Shown: positions 1-13,297 of the stretch, piece by piece
Layout: each line of letters opens with the position of its first letter
Numbering within the stretch: position 1 is the stretch's first letter
DNA from: Epiperipatus broadwayi
Lineage: Eukaryota; Onychophora; Udeonychophora; Euonychophora; Peripatidae
Assembly (NCBI GenBank): GCA_028023455.1
Contig: JAQFVV010000254.1
Span: 682,001-746,000 of the forward strand
DNA: 64,000 bases
Direction: 5' to 3'
Position numbers and translations under genes: made by a program
The notes under the pieces: model-generated
Database searches by the model: none
The model's input: only the letters and a program-made list of their open reading frames with translations
Told to the model about the DNA's origin: nothing

Positions 1-667
1 TACAACTCACTTATTGTGTCTAGCCCCCTAGACCATTTTCTAATTGTACCATTACCTTGACCTGATTGAAATTAGTCAATATTATTTTTGCAAATTAAAA
101 CAATATTTTCCTCACCTGAAATATTTTTTTGCATATGCCCCTAGAAGTGATATCAACTTTTTTCATACACTACTATCTATTAGAAAAGATCATTAAAATT
201 ATCCAAAATATCTCCTGTATAGATTTTATCAATGATAATATCCCAAAAATATGTCCATCTTATTTTTTTAAAATCATGGCTGATATTTGAAAAAAAAATA
301 AACCCATGCACATAAAAATGATTTTGAAAGAAAATAAATACACATAATAAAAAGATACTATACTAACTACAATAAAAAAATATTTAAAAATACTATTAAT
401 AATAATTTGTATTTCTATGGCTAGATGGTAAATATTATAACTAATAAGGACAATAACTTGTAATATTATATTTAAACATGCATTTGTGGGCCCATGAGTA
501 TTTGTGTCTTAAAATGTAATAAATTTAAAAAGGTAAAATTGTCAAATGCTGTAATAGATTTATTCTTAATATTAAATAAAAAAGATTTATTATTAATTAA
601 AAATGAGAACTTTAAAAATAAACAAAAATCACTTAGTTTAATATTTATTATTATAAGTAATTTTATC
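1..667. other. AT-rich non-coding flank
   Basis: No gene recognised. A 111-codon open frame at 494-829 is dominated by Ile, Leu, Phe, Lys and Asn, as expected from random AT-rich DNA, and it runs into the left arm of the adjacent hairpin. I see no motif, splice context or homologous copy that supports it. Confidence 0.6.
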
Positions 668-1462
668 ATACCATTTACAACTTTCTTAAACACTTTATCA
701 ATATTCTTCATTTATATCAAAACTAACAGTTTTGTCTGTCCTGCAGTCATCATCAGAGATACAATATTCAAATATATAATTAATACACTTATACACATAT
801 TCACATACATAATTAAATACATAAAATAAACAAAATAAAATATACATTTTAACCTGACCATTATAAATAATCATTTCCTATTTTATTACTTTACTCTTAA
901 ATAATTCTATCAATATTTATTTTATATCACTTTATTTATTTTTTTAAATTATTATTTATTATGATTATAAACTTTAACATTTATTCAACTATTTAATACA
1001 TATTATTGTCATTTTACTTATATTATAAATCAACATCTAATCTTTTCTTATTTTTATAAAATATTTTATAATTATCAATTAACTTTTCCCCCATTACACA
1101 TTACTTTTTTACATTACAAAAATTACCCACCTCTTTACAATCCTAATTTTTAAAACCTGCCTGACAAAATTTTCAAAAGTTTGTACACTTGTTTAACACC
1201 TCCCTCTATTGTCATTTTCTTCAACTTTATTCTTTTAACCTTTTTCAAATTCAAACTATTATTAATAATAATTGCTTATAAAATTATTGTCTGGTAAAGA
1301 CAAAATCCCTATTAAGATTTTGTTGTATATTCTTAATCAATATTGCTTCTTTAATTGTCTTATCCCTTCTATTATTAGGAAAATTAAAGGGGCAATAATG
1401 ATTAATAATATAAATCAAAATCTTAATAGGGATTTTGGGGTAAAGACAATAATTTTATAAGC

Positions 1463-1463
1463 A

Positions 1464-1509
<46 letters not shown>
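1463..1509. repeat. (ATT)n microsatellite
   Basis: About 15 ATT units inside the right arm of the 668-2099 hairpin. The left arm has only a short ATTAATAATAATT at the mirrored position, so the tract expanded after the hairpin formed. Confidence 0.9.
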
Positions 1510-1511
<2 letters not shown>

Positions 1512-2020
1512 TAATAATAGTTTGAATTTGAAAGAGGTTAAAAGAATAAAGTTGAAAAAAATGACAATAGAGGGAGGTGTTAATCAAGTGTACAAATTTT
1601 TGAAAATTTTGTCAGTTGGGTTTTTAGAAATTAGAATTGTAAAGAGGTAGGTAATTTTTGTAATGTAAAAAAGTAATTTGTAATGTAGGAAATGTTAATT
1701 GATAATTATAAAATATTTTATAAAAATAAGAAAAGGTTAGAAGTTGATTTATAATATAAGTAAAATGATAATAATATTTATTAAATAATAGAATAACTGT
1801 TAAAGTTTATAATTATAGTAAATAATTTTAAAAATAAAATAAAGTGATATAAAATAAATATTGATAGAATTATTTAAGAGTAAAGTAATAAAATGGGAAA
1901 TGATTATTTATAATGGTCAGGTTAAAATGTATATTTTACTCTGTTTATTTTGCATATTTAATTATATATATGAATATTTATATGTGTATTAATTATATAA
2001 TTATATATTTGAATATTGTA

Positions 2021-2062
2021 GCTCTGATGATGACTGCAGGACAATTTTGATATAAATAAAGA
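2021..2062 (+). other. possible degenerate hammerhead-like tail motif
   Basis: CTGATGA (2024-2030) is followed by a weak TGAC/GGACA stem and then TTTTGATATAAATAAAG. The mirrored copy in the left arm has the complement of CTGATGA at 750-756 and, read on the minus strand, a CAAAAC-TGTTA-GTTTTG hairpin after the second strand of the weak stem. Penelope-like elements are known to carry hammerhead ribozyme motifs in their terminal repeats. Here the GAAA box is not intact and a permitted cleavage base is missing, so this is at most a dead relic. Confidence 0.25.
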
Positions 2063-2175
2063 GTATTGATAAAGTGTTTAAGAAAGTTGTAAATGGTATA
2101 TGTTAAAGTAGAAATCAATACATAGGAAAAGGAAGAGGAAGAAAATTATATTACATCCATAATAAGTAATTTTAT

Positions 2176-4890
2176 TTGTAAAATAAATTGTATATTTTAT
2201 TTTATTGCTAATTATTGTCATATAAGAATTTAATATTTAAAATAATATTAACTACCATTTTAAATAGTTTTGTCTCAAATTAGTCATTTTAAAACTTTTA
2301 AAAATTTCAAATCTCATCTGCTTCAGATCATTTCCATAGCAACAAAAGCAGAATATTCTTGTACAAATCCAAAGCATGAAATATTGTGGATAAAAAATTA
2401 TAAAACACTAATCATATGGCAGAAACTTATAAATACAACTACCTGCAAAAATTTGTTTAGCCTTCTTTAATTATAATGTGTTCAATGACTGTATCAAATT
2501 TAAATCTAGAATTAGCCATTTGTTATCCTTCACCAACAACATAAAATCTGAATAGAAATCAGATAACATTTGTCTCTTATGGCAAATCTTTCCCCTATAT
2601 CATTCTGAATGAAGAAATTAAATTACTAAAACCATTTATCATTTAGTAATGCATTTAAACAAACAAAATTTTAATATTTTGATTCAACTGTGAACCTTTA
2701 AATTTACTTATGGAATGCTACAGCTTGTTATAACACTGGAATAATTAGCCATCTCTTCTCTAAAGATTACAATCATTTGTTTGGAATTATATTGGTTACA
2801 TCAACCTAAAGTTTGTTTAATATAAAATTCATGGGAATTATGGATTGATACATTGTTTCTCCTTATATTTGTGAAAACTACTTAAAATAGTAAACAAATA
2901 TTGTAAAATGAACCTCAATGTTGATAAATTAATGAATAGCTTTGTCTCACAGTTGTGAAAATGACCCGAACTCTAATTAAATATTAAAAAATTGACTTGA
3001 GACATTAGATTAATGAATCGCTCCATATTATATTGGTTAAAAACTACTTAAAACCTAGGATATTCTGTAAAAACTAATTTAACTTATGGATTAAAATTTG
3101 TTTGATACTACAGTGGATATAGTAATTCAAAAGTTAATGGTTTTATATTCATTGGTATGATATCTTCATAAAAATGCCTAGAGACATTAAAATTTATGAA
3201 AACTATCTCTTAAAATGATTAATACCTGCATCAATACTTGAAGGAATATGAATAAATAATTAGTGATTTGTTGAATACTTTTGGAAAATCAATATTAGTG
3301 AATCTCTGCTGTAAAAGCTTAGCCTTCAAAATTAATTATGCCCTTATATGGATTTTTGGTGATAAATTTATCTTTGTCAAATTTTATTACATTGAAAAAT
3401 ACATGATATCTTTTATTCAATTGGAAATATTTAAAGTGTGCCTAGATAATGCTTTTTGGATGTTTATTTAATAATTGTGGATTATATATATATATATATT
3501 TATCCTAGAGTTAATTAATTTGTTTAATTATTTTAATATTTTAAAGTTATTATAATTATGGTTTAATAAAAGTTCTCCAAAAAGGAAATATCACAAAGAA
3601 GATACAGATAATACATTGTATTTCTTAGACAAATTAGATATAAATGTGTGTTTGCAATTCTATTATGTCTTGGAGATCAGTTGTGATGTAAAATATACTA
3701 AATCCAAGTTAATATACCTTAAATCAATCTATTTTTTTATAATAAAAGATGTCTAGAATAAGCAGTTAAATAATTATAAGATTACCCTTCTTATTTTGCC
3801 TTGGGGTTAGTCATATGAGTTAGTGAGGAGTACATGGTATAATGAATTGTTTAGTTGAAGTCACCTCCTAACAATATTGTGTTAATGTTTGAATCCTAAT
3901 GTAAGCTTAAAAGGTATATTTTGTCATGCCATCAATGCCTGTGATGGTCAGATCTCATTAAAGTTATATATTTTAAGAATAATAATATTAGTTGGGTAAA
4001 TGCTTTATTCATTCACGAGAGGATAAAAATCTGATACCTATAGAATAGGTTCTTATTATTATGATTTTTGTTAGTGCACTTAGAACTGCAGTAAAATATT
4101 CTTGCATTATATCTATAGTTAATGCTTAAGTTGAATAAACACTATACAACCTTTTCCAATGGAGTGTTTTGTGTCACATCAGTTTTGATAAAACATGAAT
4201 TCTTATAACTCAAGTAGGTATTTATAACTCAAGGAGAAAGTATTTATCAAATGTAACAGTGCAATATGATTTTTAACTTTTCAAATAATTTATTGTATTA
4301 TGATAAAAATGGTCCCAATTACACTTTATCTTTATGAAGTAACTTTTTTTATTCAATTTACTTGGAATATTTCCATTTTAATATTGAATTCACTGGTATG
4401 AGTAGATACAATAAAATTCCATTGCTATTTTAGTCACATCAAGAATAGATCATTTTAATAAAATCACTGAAAGTAATAATTTTTAGAAAAGTATTTATAT
4501 TTCATTAATAACTCTGAGACAATTATTTGATCTAAACAAAATGCAACCTAAGAGTTAAAAACTAACTTGCTAGCCTTATTAAATATAACATACAGGAAGT
4601 TGTATTACAAAAAAGTTATATATCCATTATATACCCAATTACATACTTGGTGTGGGAATGAGAATACCCTAAAATAATAACATTAAAGTTATGAGAATGG
4701 CTGGGATCTTGCTCCATTTTACTATATTTAGAGTTACACATAGCTAGTCGAATGGATAGTATTTGTTTTTTATTAGTGGTATTGGTCAAGAAAATAGCTC
4801 TTTATAGATATTAAGCTTTACATATAATTTTTTGGTAAAAATGTTCTCTTTATATATTTTTAAAACTTCATGTGTGAATCTAGTGTTAGT
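2176..4890. other. gene-free AT-rich stretch
   Basis: I see no recognisable gene, RNA or mobile-element coding segment. Phrases such as gagacatta followed by a run of gaaaactac-like text recur near 2866, 2998, 3033 and 3180 at spacings of roughly 160-180 bases, which could be an old, badly decayed tandem repeat, but I could not align full units. A short (TA)n tract lies at about 3484-3500. Confidence 0.5.
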
Positions 4891-4959
4891 TTTTTTTTCT
4901 CATCTGTCATAGCATCAGCCAGAAAGTGAACCCACTAACCCGGGACAACTGCTTGTAAA

Positions 4960-6870
4960 ACAGCCATTGCTGACCTCTCGATCACCAATGTTTGATCTAC
5001 AACTTTTGAGTTTAAAACCCATAACACCGTACAATAACTATTTAAAATACTTCTAACTAAGCATAAGTCAAACTAGCTCATGGAGCAGCAGAGATACTAT
5101 ATATTTTATTTTAAAGAAAGATAATAAAAAATAAGAATAAGCCACAGCCAGATTAACATTACACAAAAACATTTATTTTGCACATATATAAAATCCAGAA
5201 TGATTTATTTTAGTATAATGTTTACTTTAGAATTTGATTTAATTTACATTTTAACTTTTTATTTTATAAGTTCGCACAAATGGATTAGTTAATATTTTAT
5301 TAGAGTGTCGAGTATGGATAGACTACATAGATTGCACTCAAAAAAGAAAATATTCTACATCCTCTATTTAACACTAGGCCAAAAGTTTGCAGTCAAACTA
5401 ACACCAATCTATCTGATATATCGATGTATTCATGCAACATGAATACTACAGCACAATACCATACTGTCAGAAATGTACATCTGAACAGCATAATTATCCA
5501 GAAGAAATGTCTCTCCTCCAGTATAGGAATACTTTGTCTGAGAAGAACAATAAAATATAACTCCATAGGAAGGGATTGCAGTCATTTTTTGCCGACTTAC
5601 CATCCCATTCCATAGGCTAAAGGGGTGATTGAAGGAGCAGGGAATACCGTCTGCTTCTGATGGTCAATAAGAACTGGAACTATTTTGCCCAAGTGCAGCA
5701 TATAATGTGGTCCTGCATGTAGCAGATCTTCATACTACATTTACTAATTACACCAATACATCCAACTCATTAACCCAATTTAACTGTGAAACAACTAACC
5801 TAAGATTAACCCTCCCTTAAATTAACATAACTTTACAAACCTATGCAGCCATTCCACTCAACTTAAATTTAACATGATTTAAAAGTTTCAACTTAAAAAA
5901 ATCATAATAAACACTCAAGAGACAAAAAAAAATAGAAATGATTTAAAAATACATATAATAAAAATAATTATTAATAAATGATTTAGTTTGGTCAGATAGG
6001 AATTCTTATTTATATTTAAATACTGGAAAGCGTTTTATATTTAACGTTCATGAGTTATTTAGAGTTCTTACAGGTTAAAAGTCCAAACTTTATATTTGCT
6101 TGTGATTTGTATCCCGTGTTGTTTTTAATTCTCACATCATTCTGGGGAGACCAGTATGCTGTTAGCTGTTCTGTTGGTATTCATTCAGAGGTCCTTTGCT
6201 CTAGCTGGTATAGTTCTTTGCAGGACCCTGGTGTCCTGAAGTCCACAATATAGGAAAATGACACTTTATTTCTTTCTTTTGGAAAAACTTAAGGGATTTA
6301 AAGTGTGTCTTTTCAATCCTTTTTCCTTCAACTCTCTCAGAACTAAAAACAAACTGACTTTTATTTCAAATATTTTCATTTTTATATCAAACCTCCAGAT
6401 TAACTGAACATGATGTTATGATGATGATTCTTTCACTATGGTCCATTTCCTGAGGGATTTTATTGATTACTCTGTTCTTATTGTTTTTATCTTCTACCTG
6501 ACATGTAACCATAAATTTTGAGATGCCCAAGGACTAGTTTACTTAGACTAATTAAAAATAATCATTTCCATTTTTTAGCCTTTTACACAATAGAAGTAAT
6601 TAAATTTTGTACATTCTTAAAGATATATTTTTATCTTTAAATCTTTTAAGTTTTTTCTTAAAATTTAGTTTTAAAATACTTTTTTTTTTTAAAATAAAGT
6701 TTTCTTTTAATATTTTTCCATCTGTGCAATTTTATGTATATACGAGTTTAGATGACTTTTAATTTTCAGTTTTTAATTCTTAAAAACAAATTTTTATTTG
6801 CAAACTTTTTTAGTTTTAATTTCTAATTTTATTTATTAGAATAATGTAACAGCATGTGTGTCCATTACAA
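4960..6870 (+). repeat. (TA)n-bounded unit, alpha family, copy 1
   Basis: Related in sequence to 14518-16327 and 47226-48230. Shared landmarks in the same order are a block reading gctcaKggagcagcagaga, a GCCACNGCCAG block followed by acaNaaaacattta, a CTACATAGATT block, a ctatgcagccatt block, and a tail with GTAACAGCAT. The right end is CCATTACAA abutting a (TA)11 tract. The left boundary is uncertain because the first few hundred bases do not align with the other copies. No open frame is conserved among the three copies, so the unit looks non-autonomous. Confidence 0.55.
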
Positions 6871-6892
6871 TATATATATATATATATATATA
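6871..6892. repeat. (TA)11 tract between two unit ends
   Basis: The tract is flanked by ATTACAA on the left and TTGTACC on the right, so the junction reads as an almost perfect palindrome in which two element ends face each other across the dinucleotide run. Confidence 0.9.
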
Positions 6893-9800
6893 TTGTACCG
6901 GTCAGAATTATCTGTTCATCTAACAAGAGCTAGCATCTAGGCAAAAGTACCTCGAATCCAATCATGTGCAAGATACATAAGTCAGGAACAATCTTGAACT
7001 CTGACCTCTTGCCTGTTTTCCAGATCTATAATATTACGAACAACATTTCTGATGATAACAAATGAAATTTTATTTACACCTGTCCTGAAGCAACAGCGGA
7101 GAAACAAGAGATCTACAGGGAATTTTGATACTACGAGGCCTCGAACTCCAACCCCAAACATAGTGAAATAGCAAAAGTATTAGAATTATACCCTTCATAT
7201 TGTTTATTAATAAAGCTAGGGATTGACCTAGGGTCAGTGAAAATCAGCTAGATATAATGCAATCTAATTAGCGATGTGAATGCATAAATGATGAGGCAAA
7301 ACAGACTTAAATAATAATTATATAGTTAATAATTTATTAATATTAATTAAAATGAATAAACATATATGTAATTGGACAACAGTAGCGAATTTATTTATAT
7401 ATAGAGTCAACACTAATATAATTATGGGTTTCACTTTGTTAATGCTGATTTGCACTTTGAAGGAGTTACATAACAAAAGAATATAAGTTATGGATTAAAT
7501 GATGTGCAAATTTGCAATTTTATATTACAATTCAAACAAGGTACCGATATTCAAGAGATGTGGCTTAATATGCTAATGGGAGATATATAAATTTTACCAT
7601 ATTATATAACATGGATGCTATGATTATTTTTATGAAAACTCATTGACTTTAAAATAGATAGATGGAATATGATGTACATCACTTTGTTAAGGTTCATTTG
7701 AACCACATTCTAAAATAGTTATTAATTTACATCATTTACTTCAATAATAATTGGAGCTTAAAATGTTTAAATAGCATAGTTATTTAGATTTATTTTATTC
7801 TATTTTTTTTATTAGAAAAAATTGACTTAGCAGTACTCATTGGCGAACTCACACTTTCATAATGAGAGGGCTGGTAGCCTAAACAAGCTACAAAATGACA
7901 TTAACTAACTTTTAATAGAAGCAAAAACATGAGATGGATTTAGAAATCATGGCATTACATCTTACAGATTTGAAATGGGCAAATATAAAATATTAAAGTA
8001 ATAATGTTAGAAATGATCGAGTCCATTTTAGGATGAACGCTTCATCAATAATATGAGAATGAAAAATGTGCCTGTACACGTGACAGGTCAGCATTTGAAT
8101 GAGGTGGTAACGTGTAAGAAAACCATAGCCTGTTTTCCAGTATTAACCTATGAAGAGCTTACCGGCCACCTTGACAATATCCAAGAGTCAATGCTTCCAA
8201 ACCCCAATATGCCATGAGAGAAATAATACCGTTTATTCGGGTTTTAAGTTTGATAAAGCAAAAAGGATAATTCATAATGTTATGTAAGCCCAGCAACTCT
8301 AATAATAATAAAGAATAAATCAGGTTCTTAATAACACTGATATGTGAATTAAAGCCCTTATAATTTAATAGAATATGGCATAATGATATGACATAAATTA
8401 ATCCCTCTTGAAAGGTGCATTAGGATGTCACACATAAAAGGAGGGATTATTGTTCCATTCATTAAATAATTATTAATATGCCAACCAGCAATTATTTCCA
8501 TAAACGATTATCAGGTTAAATGGTGTGATAAGCAAATGATTAAAAATATAAGAAAACATATAGCAAATGTAGGTCAGTAAATTTTTTTATAGTATAATTT
8601 GAAAATAAAATCAATAGTGTAAATACGGCAATAATGAAACATATTAAATGTATCAGTGAATAAGCTGCCACTAAGCAAATAGGATAATTCAAAATATTTT
8701 TCAATCAAGCGACCCCTTAATTATTTAAGAAAGCTTACATTTAAGATATGATATTCCATAATTTCAAGGATAGCTATTAAAAAAATTTAGTATTGGTTCG
8801 CTGGATTAAACTGTTAGCATATCAATTTAAATCACATGAAATTTATAACATTAAAATAAAAGTGTGCCACATTTAAAATACTAAAAATAAGAAAATGGGA
8901 AACCCATTAAAGAAATACATAAAAAATAAAGTTTTAGATTTGTGCATTATCTTTTAGAACAGAGAGAGAAAGTCATTACCTTCTAGAATGGTTACAATTA
9001 ATATTACATTATATTTTGATAGAAAGAGAACTTTACAAATAATTTAGATTTTTAAAATGAAAGTTTTTAAAGAGTTCATATTAGCAGCAAACTTATGATT
9101 TACCTTCCATAACTTGATGTCTTGACATATGTACGGATTTGAAAGTGTAGAATTATAAATGAAGAAAACACAGTTAAGCATGGCACAGTTTTGACCAATA
9201 ATGGTTGGCATCTTGAGGTAATTATGATAGCATTTAAATTAGGCAGTTCATAAGTGGAGATGACAGGTTAGCATAGCAGAGTGGAAATGATTTTGGAGAA
9301 GAACGGGGAAGCAAATTTAGCCCCTCTACTCTGGAGTCATATTTCAAAATTTAAACAGACGTGGTTCCGTTCTGCAACACTATTAAGATGGCGAACTAAG
9401 AGAGGTAGCCTAAAATTTCAGTTCTATTTATGCTAGTAAAAACCTTCTAGAATGTTCTCTGTCTCCACTTGATATGGCCCGGATGTCCATTACATGACTG
9501 AAATTCACCTATTGTCTAATTTCAATGATGACGCAAAAAGTTCTAGAGAGTATTGTTTTAATCTATTTCTAAAATGGAAATAGATTCAAACGATATAATT
9601 TCCATTAACATTTAGTTTGCTAAGGAAATTTAATTTATTAATTACTTTTTTAAAACAAATCTAGAAGATTTTTTTATTTATAAATTTACATTTCCAAGTT
9701 ATTTTAATTACTCTCTAGAACTTTCTTTAGTATTGCGTCAGAAAATATAATACATGAACTAAAACAAAATATACATAACTATAAAATAAATATACATATT

Positions 9801-10090
9801 TAATTACAGACAACATAGTTCAAATAATATCGCACACATATATATAATTATTAAAAGGGCATGAAAATTTAAATATTTCTGACTTAAAAATATTAAATAA
9901 TCCTTTACACTCATAATGCTCAACTTATAAATGTAACAAAAATAATAATGGAGGGTTTAAAAACTTGTATGTGCATCCTTTTCACTCTCTAGTGATTTAA
10001 TACATATATAGATGAGTTTAAACCTCTGATTCAAGGTTTTGAATCACCAGACAGTGAAGCAAAAATATGTGTAATATATTTTCCGCTTTT
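6893..10090 (+). repeat. (TA)n-bounded unit U2
   Basis: It starts TTGTACCGGTCAG directly after a (TA)n tract and ends with TTCCGCTTTT before the next tract. The first 200 or so bases recur in reverse orientation at about 43150-43363, including a run ATCATGYRCAAGATACATAA, so the left end is a true dispersed-repeat boundary. The interior has no credible open frame. A 212-bp palindromic element sits at 9529-9740. Confidence 0.55.
9529..9740. mobile_element. palindromic MITE (212 bp)
   Basis: The ends read TGACGCAA and TTGCGTCA, followed inward by AAGTTCTAGAGAGTA on the left and TACTCTCTAGAACTTTC on the right. The middle is AT-rich and has weaker self-complementarity. There is no coding capacity. 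The superfamily is not identifiable from the ends alone. Confidence 0.75.
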
Positions 10091-10103
10091 ATATATATAT
10101 ATA

Positions 10104-12010
10104 TTGTACCACTCATGAAAAAGCAATCCACATGAAATTTTGTCTAAAAATTATTAAAATAAAATTATCATAAATAACACGAAAGTTTAAAATTAATAAT
10201 GAATAATAAAATCAATAAGTTGTCTGTAAATAAGTGAATTAAAATAAAGAAAAACATTTCATTTAAGATAAATAAATTTATAAAAGTCTAAAGAGTTTTT
10301 ATTATTATTAATTTAAAACAAAACCCCATTCATTAAAAGAAAATAGTCTATAAAAGTTTAAAAAGTTATGCATATAAGTTAAAAGTTTAATAAAAGAAAT
10401 TTAAAGAGTTTTTTTTTTAAAACAGTTTGCTAAAAAACAATTAAATCATAGTTTTGCATATTAAGGAGTAATTGGAAGGGGTAGAGAAATTAACTTAGAA
10501 AAATTAAAAGTATATTAGTTTAAAATATAAATCTTTTACATAAAATAAAAAATATATCTCTTTGCATTTAATTTAAAGGAAAAAAGTCTTTTCCCATAAT
10601 TTAAAGAAATGTAAATTTTTATGTGTGTTAATAGCAAATGATTGTAAATATAAGGAATAGTAAAATAAATGTGTGCATGTTGATAAAATAAATGTGTGGG
10701 TTAAAAATTAAAAAACAAATTCAGCAATGGCTACTAATAAAAAATCCACAAAACAACAAATTAGCAATGACTACCAAATGACAACAGGATTAAAATCTTA
10801 TCAAAGGAATGTAATCAAAAACAGTGGACAAATTCAAACAGACATAACTGGCAGATATAAAAACCAATTAATGAAGTGACAACAGGTCATCACATAAATA
10901 GTCCAGTTTTTTATTGGTCAATCAGTTGAGTTCAATCTATCAGTTGAGATTACAATCAGATTAAATCACTTCTTCAATCAGTTCAATCAATCAGTATGTC
11001 TATCATGTATCCATAATCAGTGTTTTCCTGGACTATGCAGTGCTAACAGCCACTGGAATCATATGACTGCTCCAGCCCTTAGTCTAATGAAAGATCAGCA
11101 ATTTGCCCAGAAAAAGTGATGCCTGCCTAACAACTTATAAAAACACCAGTGATATCTAAATGTCCCAAAGAATAGTACCATGAAATAGTAAGCATTAAAC
11201 CTCCACAAAAACCTCATATCCAACCAGTTGGAAAAATTTACATGAAGCAGCAAACAGCAAGAAGTCCACATCCAAATCTTATAGGTAATGAATAACTTTT
11301 ATTATTTTATTTGTGATAATAATGTAGCCATTGCTAACCTTGAAGATTTCCAGAGTCAGTTAATAAATGGACTCTATAGCTTGCATAAAGTACTATTGAT
11401 GTGCGTGTTTCAAAATGTCATGTATTATTTAATTCTTTTGTTATATTATATTCTAGTGTGTGTGTGATCATTATATAAAAATACCATTGTTTATGTTAGT
11501 TAAGATTTATAAAAGTAGTTAAAATTAGAATGATAAGTGTTTAGTTAAAATAAATTATCTTTAAACTTAATATTTGTCGGTCAATTCTTTTACCACTAAA
11601 TAAAGTAACACTATATTATGCTATCTTTTTGATTGAGCTAGTTGGAATATCTTAGGTGCTGAATTAGTTTGCCATCATTCAAAAACATTAGTTCTTGTAG
11701 CTAACTGGTACCTGGAATTTACTCCGAAACAAAAAAGTGCTTTGAATGATAGATGTTGAATTCTGCAGCCAAGAAAATCTGTGTCCTTAAACAGGGTCAC
11801 ATTTACATATATTTTATATATATCTCTGGCGTGTTCACAGGTGACTTCTAGGCATTATTTTCCTCTGCTAAAGGAACCATGGTGGATCAATACTTAAATT
11901 GCATTGGTGAAGATCAAATATATAAGTTATAATTGTATCATATTTTGTATAAAAGTTTTACAAGTTATATTTCATAATGTTATTTTATTAAAACACACCA
12001 CCCAGTTCAA
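10104..12010 (+). repeat. (TA)n-bounded unit U3
   Basis: It begins TTGTACCACTC after a (TA)n tract at about 10090-10103 and ends CCAGTTCAA before the tract at 12011-12026. No open frame of note and no copy recognised elsewhere in the window, so only the two boundary motifs support it as a unit. Confidence 0.4.
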
Positions 12011-13225
12011 TATATATATATATATATTGTAACAGTCAAAACACGTGTATCTCGTTAACATATTGCAGAATTCGACCACCACACAGAACAGCAGCACCAT
12101 CGAGTAGCGAAGCCACCGGTAATACTGAGTTCGAACATAGTTTATCGGTTCCACAATACAATCTACGGAATAACGCCTCTGATGCGACATAAGTAAACAC
12201 TTCTTTAGGCATGGTGGTCAGGGAGATGCACGAGATTCATGGGTTTTGTTTCCGAGTTGGCCAATAATCAAACGAATATTAATTTAACACATATAATCGA
12301 GGAATCATATATATAATGGGCATCGAATAAATGAAAACTTAACTACAGACGTATAGTTAAAATTATTTATTTACATATTTAATAAAAGAAAACATTAGTA
12401 AGGTTATTGATCATATTTTAAATTCAAAGTCTCAACAGCTAATTGGTAATATTATATATGTAAAACTACATTTATTTATTAGGAGCATTTATGTATATGA
12501 AGGCGTAATCCAGCTACCCAGGGTTCTCAAGTGAGTATTTCTAATGCGTGCTGTTAGGAATTTATACTTTGCACTGCAAGAGTCATCAGTAACGGCGGAC
12601 ATACATTTATTTAATAAAAATATTTATTTTACACTAAAAGCAAACATTTATTTGAGAGTATATAACAAGATTATGCGAGTGGAGTGATGAGAGAATAATA
12701 AACTAAATAAAAGAACATGTGGTACGGTTAGAAGGGCGATGTAAAATGGCTGAAACTGCAATACCGTGAATAAGTTATAAGGGTTTCGGGTTGGCTGTTC
12801 GACCGAAGAGGTAGGTGCACATGAGCATAACCAGGGACAAGTCCATGTCGCAATTTGCAGCTGGCTGCGTGACGGTCGTCAAGCCCTATGGGAACATTTA
12901 TCATGTCCGCTTGTGTAGGACGACTGGGGTTAATTCAACCCTGGAGAATCTGGAGTATTAACGGCGTGGAATGAGCCATCGGGGCTTCAAAATGTAACAC
13001 ATGTATAATATCTAAAAGATTGTGGTAGTATTTAACTAGATTTCAAACTCGGCCCAACATTATCAACTTTGACTGAAAGAAAATTGGTGACTCTCAAAGA
13101 AATGAAATTTACATAATTATTCATTAACATTTAATAATAATAAAAATATCTAAAAGGGAATTATTACAGCGAGTATGCCAGCTATTACGGAGGAGTAGAC
13201 CCTGCATTACAATAACTGATTCTTT

Positions 13226-13297
13226 GAATGCGTGTCGATTTATATGAAATTTAAGTTATTTATAAAAGCAATATTAATGACAATTCGACACGCATTC
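13226..13297. repeat. short inverted repeat in U4
   Basis: GAATGCGTGTCGA at 13226-13238 is the exact complement of TCGACACGCATTC at 13285-13297, with a 46-base AT-rich loop between them. Role unknown. Confidence 0.8.

Larger units (their letters stand above)
668..2099. repeat. giant foldback (about 690-bp inverted arms)
   Basis: Left arm about 668-1359 and right arm about 1382-2099 are near-perfect reverse complements around a loop of about 22 bases. The outer ends read ATACCATTTACAACTTTC on the left and its complement on the right. The right arm is longer because of an ATT microsatellite. Each arm carries, close to its outer end, a CTGATGATGACTGCAGG block followed by ATAAATAAAG or a close variant, which resembles 3' tails of Penelope-like elements. 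A 14-base direct repeat (ATAAGTAATTTTAT) occurs at 653-666 and 2162-2175 and could be a target-site duplication, though 62 bases separate the right hairpin end from its copy. The fold is seen directly; the Penelope link is inference. Confidence 0.85.

Noticed and set aside
494-829. 111-codon plus-strand open frame
   Set aside because: Ile/Leu/Phe/Lys/Asn-dominated translation typical of AT-rich non-coding DNA; it crosses into a hairpin arm and its complement in the other arm is not kept as a frame.
5424-6253. Two small plus-strand frames inside alpha-family copy 1
   Set aside because: Neither frame is kept in the alpha copies at 14518-16327 or 47226-48230.
6871-6892. (TA)n tracts as TATA-type promoters
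   Set aside because: They sit exactly at repeat-unit junctions and no gene starts downstream.
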